Shown here: positions 8,776-16,381 of the stretch, piece by piece
Numbering within the stretch: position 1 is the first letter of the stretch
Layout of the letters: the number at the start of each line of letters is the position of its first letter
Source of the DNA: Xylocopilactobacillus apicola
Lineage (GTDB): Bacteria > Bacillota > Bacilli > Lactobacillales > Lactobacillaceae
Assembly (NCBI RefSeq): GCF_033095985.1
Contig: NZ_AP026802.1
Span: 1,240,001-1,304,000, forward strand
DNA: 64,000 bases
Direction of reading: 5' to 3'
Position numbers and translations under genes: made by a program
Notes under the pieces: generated by a model
The model's input: only the letters and a program-made list of their open reading frames with translations
Told to the model about the DNA's origin: nothing
Database searches by the model: none

Positions 8776-9093
8776 TCAGTAGTAATCATACCAGAAAGCA
8801 GCTGGTTCTCCCCAAAGTGTCCAAATATTGGCGTAAGCCATCTGAGCTGGGCTAGCAAAACCTTTTTTATATTTCTCTTTAAACCATCTACTTCTCACAG
8901 TGGCACTGTGGTGTTGACTCTGATGGTAGTAAGCCGAGTAGGCCCCCTCTTTATCATTATGACCGTACCACCATACTGATGCATAAGTGGGGCGCTCTTC
9001 AACCTGATAAGCTGCCACAGTTGTAACTGGGCCAATAACTGCTCCTAAGGCAACTGCCGTTAGAAGCGCTTTTTTAACTTTATTTAAAGTCAT
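8776..9093 (-). CDS. Lactococcin-972-family bacteriocin precursor
   Basis: A 105-residue secreted peptide. An ATG further upstream (9105) and a longer frame to 9129 exist, but AAGGA sits at ideal distance before the ATG at 9093. The first about 28 residues form a Sec-type signal (K-V-K-K, hydrophobic core, V-A-A then Y). The mature part carries lactococcin 972 landmarks: S-A-Y-x-x-Y-H, H-S-A-T-V, and an aromatic W-Y-D-Y-Y terminus comparable to F-Y-Y-N-F-W. Lactococcin 972 binds lipid II and blocks septum formation. It is followed by DUF1430 and ATPase genes. This mature sequence is rich in Trp/Tyr/His and diverged from the type member, so target range is unknown. Confidence 0.88.
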   Translation of the reverse strand: MTLNKVKKALLTAVALGAVIGPVTTVAAYQVEERPTYASVWWYGHNDKEGAYSAYYHQSQHHSATVRSRWFKEKYKKGFASPAQMAYANIWTLWGEPAAFWYDYY

Positions 9094-9205
9094 TTTTTCC
9101 TTCATTGTTTTTGAGTTTATAAATATCATTCACAAACTCGTAAACACATTTATTTTTTGAATCAAGACATAAATAAAAATCTCTTATGCATCAATACATA
9201 AACAT

Positions 9206-9214
9206 ATTGTAGCA
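9206..9214 (-). promoter_or_regulatory. Extended -10 promoter of the bacteriocin operon
   Basis: Minus strand TGCTACAAT is an extended -10 (TG-n-TACAAT). The -35 position (AACAAA) is poor, as is usual for activator-dependent promoters. The 5' leader to the start codon is about 105 bases. Confidence 0.6.
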
Positions 9215-9240
9215 GGTTGAAAGCGTTTTTTGTTACCCGT

Positions 9241-9272
9241 GACGTGAACAGTCAGTTTTTGACGTGAATAGT
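9241..9272 (-). promoter_or_regulatory. Direct repeat, candidate LytTR operator
   Basis: GACGTGAACAGT (9241-9252) and GACGTGAATAGT (9261-9272) are direct repeats with 20-bp periodicity, 11 of 12 bases identical. They lie about 42-73 bases upstream of the predicted bacteriocin transcription start. AgrA/ComE/PlnC-type LytTR proteins bind paired direct repeats about two helical turns apart upstream of weak -35 regions, so this is the expected place. Binding by the LytTR protein encoded in the same operon is inferred. Confidence 0.6.
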
Positions 9273-9324
9273 AAAAAAGCTGACGAGAATCGAAATCAAT
9301 TTGATTCCAATTTCATCAGCTTTT
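9273..9324 (-). terminator. Terminator of trxA
   Basis: A long imperfect stem (arms AAAAAGCTGACGAGAATCG and the TTCATCAGCTTTT side, closing with ATCAA/TTGAT) ending in TTTTTT on the minus strand, directly after the trxA stop. It ends trxA before the bacteriocin promoter. Confidence 0.8.
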
Positions 9325-9326
9325 CA

Positions 9327-9638
9327 TCATTTCGTATATTTATCTAAAATCTCAGCTAATTGTTCTTTCGGATGGAAACCCACGATCCGTTCTTTGATTT
9401 CCCCGTCCTTCTTGATTAACAAGGTCGGAATTGCTTGAATCCCAAATTCCTTCGGAGTTTCAGGATTTTGATCAATGTCCATCTTCGTGAATTTAACATC
9501 ATCACGTTCCGATGCCAAATCATCAATCACTGGCGATTGCATCCGGCAAGGTCCACACCAAGTTGCCCAAAAGTCAGTTAATACTACCCCACTGTTCGTT
9601 TCATCATTAAAATTTGCATCTGTTATTTCAGTAACCAT
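9327..9638 (-). CDS. trxA: Thioredoxin
   Basis: A 103-residue classic thioredoxin that reduces protein disulfides in the cytoplasm. The active site is W27-C28-G29-P30-C31, with the cis-Pro motif A-I-P-T-L and the C-terminal G-F-H-P-K. A GGAGG ribosome-binding site precedes the ATG. It has its own promoter (9674-9702) and terminator, so it is monocistronic. In many Firmicutes trxA lies between mutS2 and uvrC; here both flanks are occupied by other genes. Confidence 0.97.
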   Translation of the reverse strand: MVTEITDANFNDETNSGVVLTDFWATWCGPCRMQSPVIDDLASERDDVKFTKMDIDQNPETPKEFGIQAIPTLLIKKDGEIKERIVGFHPKEQLAEILDKYTK

Positions 9639-9673
9639 TTCGAAGCCTCCTTCTACTTACTAAAAGTAATTAA

Positions 9674-9702
9674 ATTATATCTTAGATCAAAGAACTTATC
9701 AA
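9674..9702 (-). promoter_or_regulatory. trxA promoter
   Basis: Minus strand -35 TTGATA (9697-9702), 17-bp spacer, -10 TATAAT (9674-9679), about 35 bases before the trxA start. Near-consensus vegetative promoter. Confidence 0.75.
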
Positions 9703-9717
9703 CTATCATTATACTAC

Positions 9718-11034
9718 TTAATAAAGGTAATTGAGGTCAGCAGAGATGCTCGGATACGCAAAGATCGTCTTAGCCACGTCTTCTGCTGAAATTTTATGAT
9801 TAATTAAAAGTGCAAATTGATTGATCAAATCATCGGCAGAACTTGATAAAATCGCCCCTGCAACCAAATTTCCTGTTGAGCGGTCAATCACGGTCATAAC
9901 TTTCGCCCCTGGTTCTTGAACTCGCCGATAGTTATACCAATTTGTCACATCGGTTATTTTAGTTTCATATGCGTTTTGAGGATCTAAACTCTCAAATCCA
10001 ACTTGCGCTAACTTCAAAGAAGAAAAGACCACCGTTGGAATTGAAGGATAACGAATTGGGGGCTTGGGCGCCAAAATATTACTAGCAACGTAATTGCCTT
10101 CAAATTCAGCGACTGGTGTTAATTTAGGCAATTTCTTAGCTAAACAATCGCCGATTGCGTAAACACTAGCGCAGCTTGTTTCTAAGTGATCGTTAACCTC
10201 AATTCCGGCAGGGGAAGATTTAATACCAGCAGCCTCAAGATTTAATTTTTCGACATTTGGCACGCGACCGGTGGCGTTTAAAATCCAATTAGTTTGAATT
10301 GTCTGCGTATTCGTTGCAACTTCAAAACTTGCGCCAACTTTTCTAATCGCTTGAATTTCTTCATTAAAATAGAAATTGACTCCTGTTTGCTGCATATTTT
10401 TTACTAAATCCGACGCTAACTCGGCAGGAAAAGCCTTTAAAGGATGATCATTATGTTGAATTACATCCACCTCAGCTCCCGCACAGCGCGCCAAGTTACT
10501 CAGTTCAAGGGCAATGTAGCCAGCTCCAATCACGGTTACATGTTTTGGCATCTTGGCTAAAGAAAGAAATTCATTACTGGTATAAGCGTATTTGGCTCCG
10601 GGAATTTGTAATGAGCGGGGCCTTTGGCCAGTTGCAATAATTATATTTTTTGCTTCATATAATTCCTCATTGATTTTAACTTGGTTAGCAGCTTGAAATT
10701 GAGCTGTTCCTTGCACCGTTTCGATCTGATTAGTTTCAAGTCCTGATTTAGTTTGGCTTGGAACATTTTTGGTGTAGGTTTCTTTAAAAGCCATTAACGC
10801 GGGCCAATCAACTTCCAAATTACCTTTCAGGCCACTATTTTGAAATCGTTGCGCCTGAGCATAGATTTCCGCCCCCGCATAAAGCATTTTCTTCGGGTCA
10901 CAACCACGATTAGGGCAAGTCCCGCCCCATAAATCATCTTCACAAACCAAAACTGACTGCTCTGTCGCTAACTTATAAGCAGCCGCTAAAGCACCAGGTC
11001 CACTACCAATTATTAAAGTATCAACTTTTTGCAT
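9718..11034 (-). CDS. FAD-dependent pyridine nucleotide-disulfide reductase (glutathione-reductase-like)
   Basis: A 438-residue flavoprotein: FAD-binding G-S-G-P-G-A near the N-terminus, redox pair C-P-N-R-G-C (CxxxxC), NAD(P)-binding G-A-G-Y-I-A, second FAD motif Y-A-I-G-D-C, and a dimerisation domain. The usual interface H-P-T-x-S-E, whose His is the proton donor, reads A-Y-P-S-I-S-A-D. The His is thus replaced by Tyr, so the electron acceptor may not be glutathione. Two ATGs are adjacent; the second (11034) is better spaced from AAAGGAG. Adjacent to trxA but with no promoter sharing. True substrate unknown. Confidence 0.88.
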   Translation of the reverse strand: MQKVDTLIIGSGPGALAAAYKLATEQSVLVCEDDLWGGTCPNRGCDPKKMLYAGAEIYAQAQRFQNSGLKGNLEVDWPALMAFKETYTKNVPSQTKSGLETNQIETVQGTAQFQAANQVKINEELYEAKNIIIATGQRPRSLQIPGAKYAYTSNEFLSLAKMPKHVTVIGAGYIALELSNLARCAGAEVDVIQHNDHPLKAFPAELASDLVKNMQQTGVNFYFNEEIQAIRKVGASFEVATNTQTIQTNWILNATGRVPNVEKLNLEAAGIKSSPAGIEVNDHLETSCASVYAIGDCLAKKLPKLTPVAEFEGNYVASNILAPKPPIRYPSIPTVVFSSLKLAQVGFESLDPQNAYETKITDVTNWYNYRRVQEPGAKVMTVIDRSTGNLVAGAILSSSADDLINQFALLINHKISAEDVAKTIFAYPSISADLNYLY

Positions 11035-11044
11035 CATAACTCCT

Positions 11045-11983
11045 TTACCCTTGTTGGGCTAAAAATTTTAAGACATTTGCGCGACTTATCTGCCCCATCT
11101 TATCCACTGTGATCGCTTCTTGTTCAGCTAACAGCGACAAAATCGTCCCAATCGACTGAAAAGGCGAGAGATTCGATTTATTCGAATTAGCTGACACAAA
11201 GTAATCTTTTGGAATCCGCATCACGGGCCACTTAAGTGGATTTTGCTGGAGCTCGGACCCCGCAAAAAACGATGACACGAACTCATTAGCGGGATTAGTT
11301 GTGATTTCTTCGGGCGTAGCAACTTGCTGAATCACTCCTGAGCGCATAATGGCAATTCGTTCCCCCAAGCGCAATCCTTCATTCATGTCATGGGTCACAA
11401 AGACGACCGTAGTTTTCGTATTTTGATGGATTTTTAAGACCAAATCCTGTAACTGGGTGCGCACAATTGGATCAAGCGCGCTAAACGGTTCATCCATCAA
11501 CACCAGCGGCGGATTGACTGCGATCGCTCGCAAAATCCCAATTCTTTGCTGTTCTCCTCCCGAAAGATCCCTTGGATAACGATTACGATATTCACTTGGA
11601 TTTAGGTCAACGTCTTCTAACAACTGAGCAACTCGCTCATGAATTTGGTTTTTTGACCATTTCTTCATTTCGGGAATCAAGGCAATGTTTTGCTCCACTG
11701 TTAAATTTGGAAACAAGGCACTCTCTTGTAAAACATAACCAATATCAAGCCGCAGCTTGCGAATATTGGTTTGCTGTAAATTTTGATTATTGACAATCAC
11801 TTCCCCACTTGTTGGAGCGATCAAATGATTGATCATTTTCAAAGTCGTTGTTTTGCCGCTCCCCGAAGTGCCGACCAAGACAAAAAATTCTCCTTGCTTA
11901 ATCTTGAGATTCAGGTCTTTAACCACTGTGGTGTCATCATAGATTTTATTAACATTCTGAAATTCAATCATCGTTTGCGTCAT
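11045..11983 (-). CDS. Quaternary-amine (glycine betaine/carnitine/choline) ABC transporter ATPase, OpuCA-like
   Basis: A 312-residue importer ATPase energising uptake of compatible solutes. Motifs: G-T-S-G-S-G-K-T-T, L-S-G-G-E-Q-Q-R, L-M-D-E-P-F-S-A-L-D and the F-V-T-H-D-M H-loop. OpuCA proteins are usually about 380-400 residues with tandem CBS domains that sense ionic strength or c-di-AMP. Here only about 60-70 residues follow the ATPase core, so the sensing module is missing or reduced to one degenerate half. The start overlaps the stop of the permease gene (TAATG). Confidence 0.9.
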   Translation of the reverse strand: MTQTMIEFQNVNKIYDDTTVVKDLNLKIKQGEFFVLVGTSGSGKTTTLKMINHLIAPTSGEVIVNNQNLQQTNIRKLRLDIGYVLQESALFPNLTVEQNIALIPEMKKWSKNQIHERVAQLLEDVDLNPSEYRNRYPRDLSGGEQQRIGILRAIAVNPPLVLMDEPFSALDPIVRTQLQDLVLKIHQNTKTTVVFVTHDMNEGLRLGERIAIMRSGVIQQVATPEEITTNPANEFVSSFFAGSELQQNPLKWPVMRIPKDYFVSANSNKSNLSPFQSIGTILSLLAEQEAITVDKMGQISRANVLKFLAQQG

Positions 11984-13518
11984 TATTTGGCTTCCTTTAG
12001 TAAGTGATGTTTGACTAGATAACTACGAGCCACGCTAGCTGCTGACTTCTTTTCAAAATTAACTTGGCGATTCATCTCCTGCATTTCCTCATTTGTGATT
12101 CGTCCTTGAAGTTTATTTAAACTTTTAACCACCTTCGGATTCTTTTTTGCAAATTTATCGTTCATTAAAGGGGCTCCTTGATAAATTGCAAAAAAGTGTT
12201 GGTCATCGTCTAAAACTCGTAGCTTGTAAGCGACGATTTGTGGATCGGTAGTATAGCCATTAGTGATGTTAACTTTCCCTTTATTTAAAGCGAGATACCT
12301 CAGCGATGCATCGAGCGACTGAGTTGGAAAAGAAAAGTGATAATCTTTTTTTAAGCCCGCAAAACCGTCAGCTCGATTCAAAAATTCCAAATCGAAACCG
12401 CCATTTAGTTGAGTTGAAACTTGACCCAAGTCGCTGATCTTTTTTAAATGGTGTTCTTTGGCAAATTGTTCTTTAACCACCAAAGCGTAAGTATTGTTAT
12501 ACTTCATCGGAGCCAGGTAAGTCATTTTAAATTGATCTTCCAAATTTCTTTTGGCAACTTGGTAAATTTCTTCGGCCGAGGCTGATTTCGCCAGAATCCC
12601 TTTTTTGACCTTAACCAAACTTTCGGTCACTGTACCTGAAAATTCCGGATAAAGATCAATCTGCTCAGACTTCAAAGCATTAAAAAGAAAACTAGTTTGC
12701 CCAAAGTTAGGCTTTAGTTCCACTTTAACATGCGGATTTTCATCCTCAATCAGATCTTTATACATATTAATCAAAATTTCCGGTTCACTTCCCAATTTAC
12801 CGGCAATCACTACTCGAACTTCATTTGAGATCACACTTTGATAAACATTGCTACCAACAAAAATTGCCGCTATCGCCACGAAAACTCCTATGGTATAACG
12901 AAAGCGCACCTTTTGTAAAAGACGAATAATTGCACTAAAAATAATGGTAAGAAGTGCTGCTGCGATGGCACCAATCAGGGTCAGAGCCATATCATTGCGA
13001 TCAATGCCCAGCAAGATTAAAGTCCCAAGACCGCCAGCTCCAATCAGCGCTGCGAGCGTTGCTGTTCCAATAATCATCACTAAGGCCGTTCTAATGCCAG
13101 AAATTATCGCGGACCTTGAAAGTGGTAACTCGACTTTAAACAACCGGCGCCACCGGGACATGCCAAAAGCGTCTGCCGCTTCTAAAAGAATTGGATCAAT
13201 CGAGGTTAAACCCAGATAAGTATTTTGAAAAATTGGCAACAATGCGTAAATCACAAGAGCAATTATCGCTGGAGTATTGCCAATCCCGACAAACGGAATT
13301 AGCAGTCCTAATAAAGCAAGCGATGGAATCGTTTGAAAGACTCCGGTCACCTGCAAAAGAAAATTAGCAATTTTTTGATGATTGACCACCACGATTGCTA
13401 GCGGTACGGCAATCACAATTGCGATTAAAAGCGAAATCAGTGAAATATTTAGATGCTGCCACAAAGCGGTTACAAGCTCTCCGCGGTGCAAATTAAAAGT
13501 CGAGATCAAATTATCCAT
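11983..13518 (-). CDS. Fused permease/substrate-binding protein of a quaternary-amine ABC transporter (OpuCB/OpuCC fusion)
   Basis: A 511-residue fusion. Residues about 15-230 form a multi-helix BPD permease with the EAA-like loop (E-A-A-D-A-F-G-M-S-x-W-x-x-L-F-x-V-E-L-P). Residues about 235-505 form an extracellular binding domain with the family pattern G-S-E-P-E-I-L and D-L-Y-P-E-F-S-G-T. It imports osmoprotectants such as betaine, choline or carnitine; the exact ligand cannot be read. First gene of a two-gene operon. GGGAG at good spacing sets the ATG. Confidence 0.92.
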   Translation of the reverse strand: MDNLISTFNLHRGELVTALWQHLNISLISLLIAIVIAVPLAIVVVNHQKIANFLLQVTGVFQTIPSLALLGLLIPFVGIGNTPAIIALVIYALLPIFQNTYLGLTSIDPILLEAADAFGMSRWRRLFKVELPLSRSAIISGIRTALVMIIGTATLAALIGAGGLGTLILLGIDRNDMALTLIGAIAAALLTIIFSAIIRLLQKVRFRYTIGVFVAIAAIFVGSNVYQSVISNEVRVVIAGKLGSEPEILINMYKDLIEDENPHVKVELKPNFGQTSFLFNALKSEQIDLYPEFSGTVTESLVKVKKGILAKSASAEEIYQVAKRNLEDQFKMTYLAPMKYNNTYALVVKEQFAKEHHLKKISDLGQVSTQLNGGFDLEFLNRADGFAGLKKDYHFSFPTQSLDASLRYLALNKGKVNITNGYTTDPQIVAYKLRVLDDDQHFFAIYQGAPLMNDKFAKKNPKVVKSLNKLQGRITNEEMQEMNRQVNFEKKSAASVARSYLVKHHLLKEAK

Positions 13519-13565
13519 TCACAACTCCCGTTGTTTGTTTTGACTATATTTTAACGCAAATCAAT

Positions 13566-13592
13566 AAAAAAGACCGTAATTTCCTTACGATC
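13566..13592 (-). terminator. Terminator of the purA-guaC operon
   Basis: Minus strand GATCGTAA-GGAAA-TTACGGTC stem followed by TTTTTT. The stem touches the stop codon of the 122-aa gene and separates the purine operon from the betaine transporter operon. Confidence 0.82.
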
Positions 13593-13960
13593 TATAAATC
13601 TAATGATATTTGCGATAATTCTTCAACCTCAGCGTCAATTTGCGCTTTAGAAAAATGTCCTGCTTGCAATTGATCCTCGTCTAAGCGAGATAAGTTAGAA
13701 TAGAGCCAATTTCCCAATTTGAGATACAACTCCTCTTCCATTGCGTAGCGTAATCCTTTAAACTCCGTCACCGATTGCTGGTATTGTCTCTGGTCAATCA
13801 ATTTTTGCAAATCCTTTTGATGCGGTAAAGGAGCAGAATATTCTTTAGGAAAGACAATTTCAGAGCCGGGATTACTCTTGCCATGTCCCAATAGATACCC
13901 TAATCCTTGAGCAAATGATTTGACCTGGCGAACAATCCAATCCTTTTCGTCATTTTGCAT
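13592..13960 (-). CDS. Small conserved protein, possibly DUF6483-like
   Basis: A 122-residue soluble, largely helical protein beginning with D-W-I-V-R-Q-V-K-S-F-A-Q-G-L-G. This helix resembles short lactic-acid-bacterial proteins of the DUF6483 type; the assignment is tentative. No catalytic motif is visible. Its ATG overlaps the guaC stop, so it is translated with guaC, and a strong terminator follows. Function unknown; the coupling suggests a role alongside purine interconversion, but this is only positional. Confidence 0.65.
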   Translation of the reverse strand: MQNDEKDWIVRQVKSFAQGLGYLLGHGKSNPGSEIVFPKEYSAPLPHQKDLQKLIDQRQYQQSVTEFKGLRYAMEEELYLKLGNWLYSNLSRLDEDQLQAGHFSKAQIDAEVEELSQISLDL

Positions 13961-14949
13961 TAATAGTTATCCCCGTTCATTACCGAATTCTTGACCACCA
14001 CGTAATCAACATAGCGAATATCATTTAATTTGCGTCCACCAGCATAAGAAATCGATGACTGTAAATCCTGCCTAATCTCTTGCAGTGTATCAGCAATAGC
14101 ACCGCGATAAGGAACCAACATCTGCTTACCTTCAACGTTGCGATAGGCACCTTTTTGCTTTTCGGAGGCCGAACCCCAATACTGCTTGTAAGTTTTGCCA
14201 TCAATCATGATTTTATCTCCAGGCGATTCATCGTGACCAGCTAACAGCGAACCAACCATCACCATTGCTGCTCCAAAGCGAATTGACTTGGCAATATCTC
14301 CGTTGTATCGAATCCCACCATCAGCAATAATCGGCTTCTGGGCAGCCTTTGAGCACAAACGAACTGCCGCTAGCTGCCAGCCCCCTGTGCCAAAACCAGT
14401 TTTTAGCTTAGTGATGCAAGCTTTACCAGGTCCAATCCCAACTTTAGTTGCATCAGCTCCTTCATTTTCTAATTCCCTTACTGCTTCTGGAGTTCCAACG
14501 TTGCCTGCAATAACGAAACTATCTGGTAATGACTTTTTTAAGTGCTTAATCATTCTAATTACAGAATCAGAATGACCGTGAGCAATATCAATGGTGACGT
14601 ACTCTGGCACATCTTTAGAATTTGATAGCTCATCAATAAAATCGTGTTCATTTTCTTTAACGCCCACACTAATTGAAGCAAAAAGATTTTTTTCGTGCAT
14701 TTTCTTAATAAAATCGTGGCGCTTCTCCGGCTTAAAACGATGCATAATGTAAAAATATCCATTTTCAGCCAGCCAAACTGCAAGTGACTCATTAAGGACC
14801 GTCTCCATGTTTGCGGGAACTACCGGAATTTTAAAAGTTCGTGGTCCAAACTCAACAGTAGTATCAGCTTCACTCCGGCTTTCAATTATACATTTATTAG
14901 GGACAAGTTGAATATCTTCATAATCGAATACTTCAGTGGGAATCATCAT
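13960..14949 (-). CDS. guaC: GMP reductase
   Basis: NADPH-dependent deamination of GMP to IMP. A 329-residue TIM-barrel of the IMPDH/GMPR family, with [12 protein letters not shown] near the start. The catalytic Cys is in [10 protein letters not shown], followed by G-F-G-T-G-G-W-Q and A-D-G-G-I-R. It lacks the CBS insert of IMPDH. An open frame reaches 14982, but AAAGGAG places the start at the ATG-ATG pair (14949/14946). It lies just downstream of purA, so GMP can be routed to IMP and then AMP within one operon. Confidence 0.95.
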   Translation of the reverse strand: MMIPTEVFDYEDIQLVPNKCIIESRSEADTTVEFGPRTFKIPVVPANMETVLNESLAVWLAENGYFYIMHRFKPEKRHDFIKKMHEKNLFASISVGVKENEHDFIDELSNSKDVPEYVTIDIAHGHSDSVIRMIKHLKKSLPDSFVIAGNVGTPEAVRELENEGADATKVGIGPGKACITKLKTGFGTGGWQLAAVRLCSKAAQKPIIADGGIRYNGDIAKSIRFGAAMVMVGSLLAGHDESPGDKIMIDGKTYKQYWGSASEKQKGAYRNVEGKQMLVPYRGAIADTLQEIRQDLQSSISYAGGRKLNDIRYVDYVVVKNSVMNGDNY

Positions 14950-14959
14950 AGTTTCTCCT

Positions 14960-16249
14960 TTACGCCTTATTCCAAGGATCAATTAATACATTAGTTTGTT
15001 CACGGTCAGGACCAACCGAAAAAGTTGCGAGTTTGACTCCCACGAGCTCAATCAGCCTTTTAACATAATTTTGAGCATTTATTGGAAGATCGCTAAATTT
15101 CTTAACTTCTGTTATATCTTCGTCCCAACCCGGAAACTCTTCATAGATCGGATGACTGTGTTCAATTTCTTTAAAACTTGCTGGATAGTGATAAATCGTT
15201 TCACCGTTTAATTCATAAGCGGTGGCAATTTTGAGCGTCTTTAAGCCCGTCAAAACATCAAGGCAATTTAAAGAAAGCGCAGTAATTCCCGAAACCCGCT
15301 TAGCATGGCGCATCACAACACTATCAAACCAACCAATGCGCCGTGGTCGCTTCGTTACAGTCCCGTACTCATGCCCAGCTTCGCGAATAAAATCTCCCAC
15401 TTCATTATTCAATTCAGTCGGAAACGGTCCTTCGCCTACTCTAGAGGTATAAGCTTTACAGACCCCAATTACCTCATTGATACGGCTTGGTCCTACTCCA
15501 TTACCAGTTGTGACGCCACCTGCGACTGGATTGGAAGAAGTTACAAACGGATAAGTCCCGTGATCAATATCAAGCATCACTCCCTGCGCACCTTCAAACA
15601 ATACGTGCTTGTTTTGATCCAAGGCATCATTGATCACAACCGAAGTATCAGTCACATAAGTTTTTAAAGTTTGACCGTATTCATAATATTCTTCAAATAT
15701 ATCATCAAAGTTTAAAGGCTCGTGATCATACATTTTGGTAAATAAACGATTTTTCTCAGCTAAATTTTGGCGCAGCTTGCCTTCAAAGGTATCGCTTTCT
15801 AACAGATCAGCAACACGAATCCCAACGCGCTCCGCTTTATCCATATAGGCCGGTCCAATTCCTTTATTAGTCGTGCCAATTTTATTTTCTTTAGCTGCCT
15901 CTTGTAGTTGATCCAACAAAATATGATAAGGCAAAATCACATGTGCCCGATTTGAAATTTTTAAATTATCAGTCGAAACGCCTCGTTCATGCAGATATTT
16001 TAATTCATTTACCAAGGATTTCGGGTTCAAAACCACACCGTTGCCGATCACGCTTGTTTTTTTTGAATAAAAAATGCCTGACGGAATCAGGCGTAGTTTA
16101 TAGGTATCCCCTTCAAAAACAATCGTATGACCTGCATTATCTCCCCCTTGATAACGGGCGACTACGTCTGCATCGTAACTCAAAAAATCGGTAATTTTAC
16201 CCTTACCTTCGTCTCCCCACTGACTTCCAACAACAGCAATTGATGACAT
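14960..16249 (-). CDS. purA: Adenylosuccinate synthetase
   Basis: GTP-dependent condensation of IMP with aspartate, the first committed step to AMP. The 429-residue length is standard. The P-loop-like G-D-E-G-K-G-K-I is at 13-20, followed by G-G-D-N-A-G-H-T, a N-K-G-I-G-P-A-Y segment and R-R-I-G-W-F-D. The start has GAGGTGAG upstream. Divergent from purB, with back-to-back consensus-like promoters in the 130-base gap; guaC follows closely. Confidence 0.97.
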   Translation of the reverse strand: MSSIAVVGSQWGDEGKGKITDFLSYDADVVARYQGGDNAGHTIVFEGDTYKLRLIPSGIFYSKKTSVIGNGVVLNPKSLVNELKYLHERGVSTDNLKISNRAHVILPYHILLDQLQEAAKENKIGTTNKGIGPAYMDKAERVGIRVADLLESDTFEGKLRQNLAEKNRLFTKMYDHEPLNFDDIFEEYYEYGQTLKTYVTDTSVVINDALDQNKHVLFEGAQGVMLDIDHGTYPFVTSSNPVAGGVTTGNGVGPSRINEVIGVCKAYTSRVGEGPFPTELNNEVGDFIREAGHEYGTVTKRPRRIGWFDSVVMRHAKRVSGITALSLNCLDVLTGLKTLKIATAYELNGETIYHYPASFKEIEHSHPIYEEFPGWDEDITEVKKFSDLPINAQNYVKRLIELVGVKLATFSVGPDREQTNVLIDPWNKA

Positions 16250-16285
16250 TTTCTCACCTCGTAAAAAATTTTACTGACAGACCCT

Positions 16286-16314
16286 AATATATCAATTTGC
16301 CTCGAAAATTTCAA
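16286..16314 (-). promoter_or_regulatory. purA promoter
   Basis: Minus strand -35 TTGAAA (16309-16314), 17-bp spacer, -10 TATATT (16286-16291), about 40 bases ahead of the purA start. No clear PurR box is visible. Confidence 0.7.
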
Positions 16315-16332
16315 GCAAGAAAATGCAAATCA

Positions 16333-16361
16333 TTGAATAAAATGTGGTATGGTTTTATCAT
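16333..16361 (+). promoter_or_regulatory. purB promoter
   Basis: -35 TTGAAT (16333-16338), 17-bp spacer, -10 TATCAT (16356-16361), 20 bases before the purB start. Its -35 lies about 20 bp from that of the divergent purA promoter, so one regulator could affect both. Confidence 0.65.
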
Positions 16362-16381
16362 CAAAGAAAACGAGGTCAAAA

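Noticed and set aside
9282-9292. Third GACGTGAA-like repeat (GACGAGAATCG) in phase with the two operator repeats
   Set aside because: It is part of the stem of the trxA terminator and has more mismatches; the pairing of the hairpin explains it better.
10981-11037. trxA and the disulfide reductase as a thioredoxin/thioredoxin-reductase operon
   Set aside because: The reductase is larger than TrxB, has the CxxxxC of glutathione-reductase type, not CxxC, and trxA has its own promoter between them.
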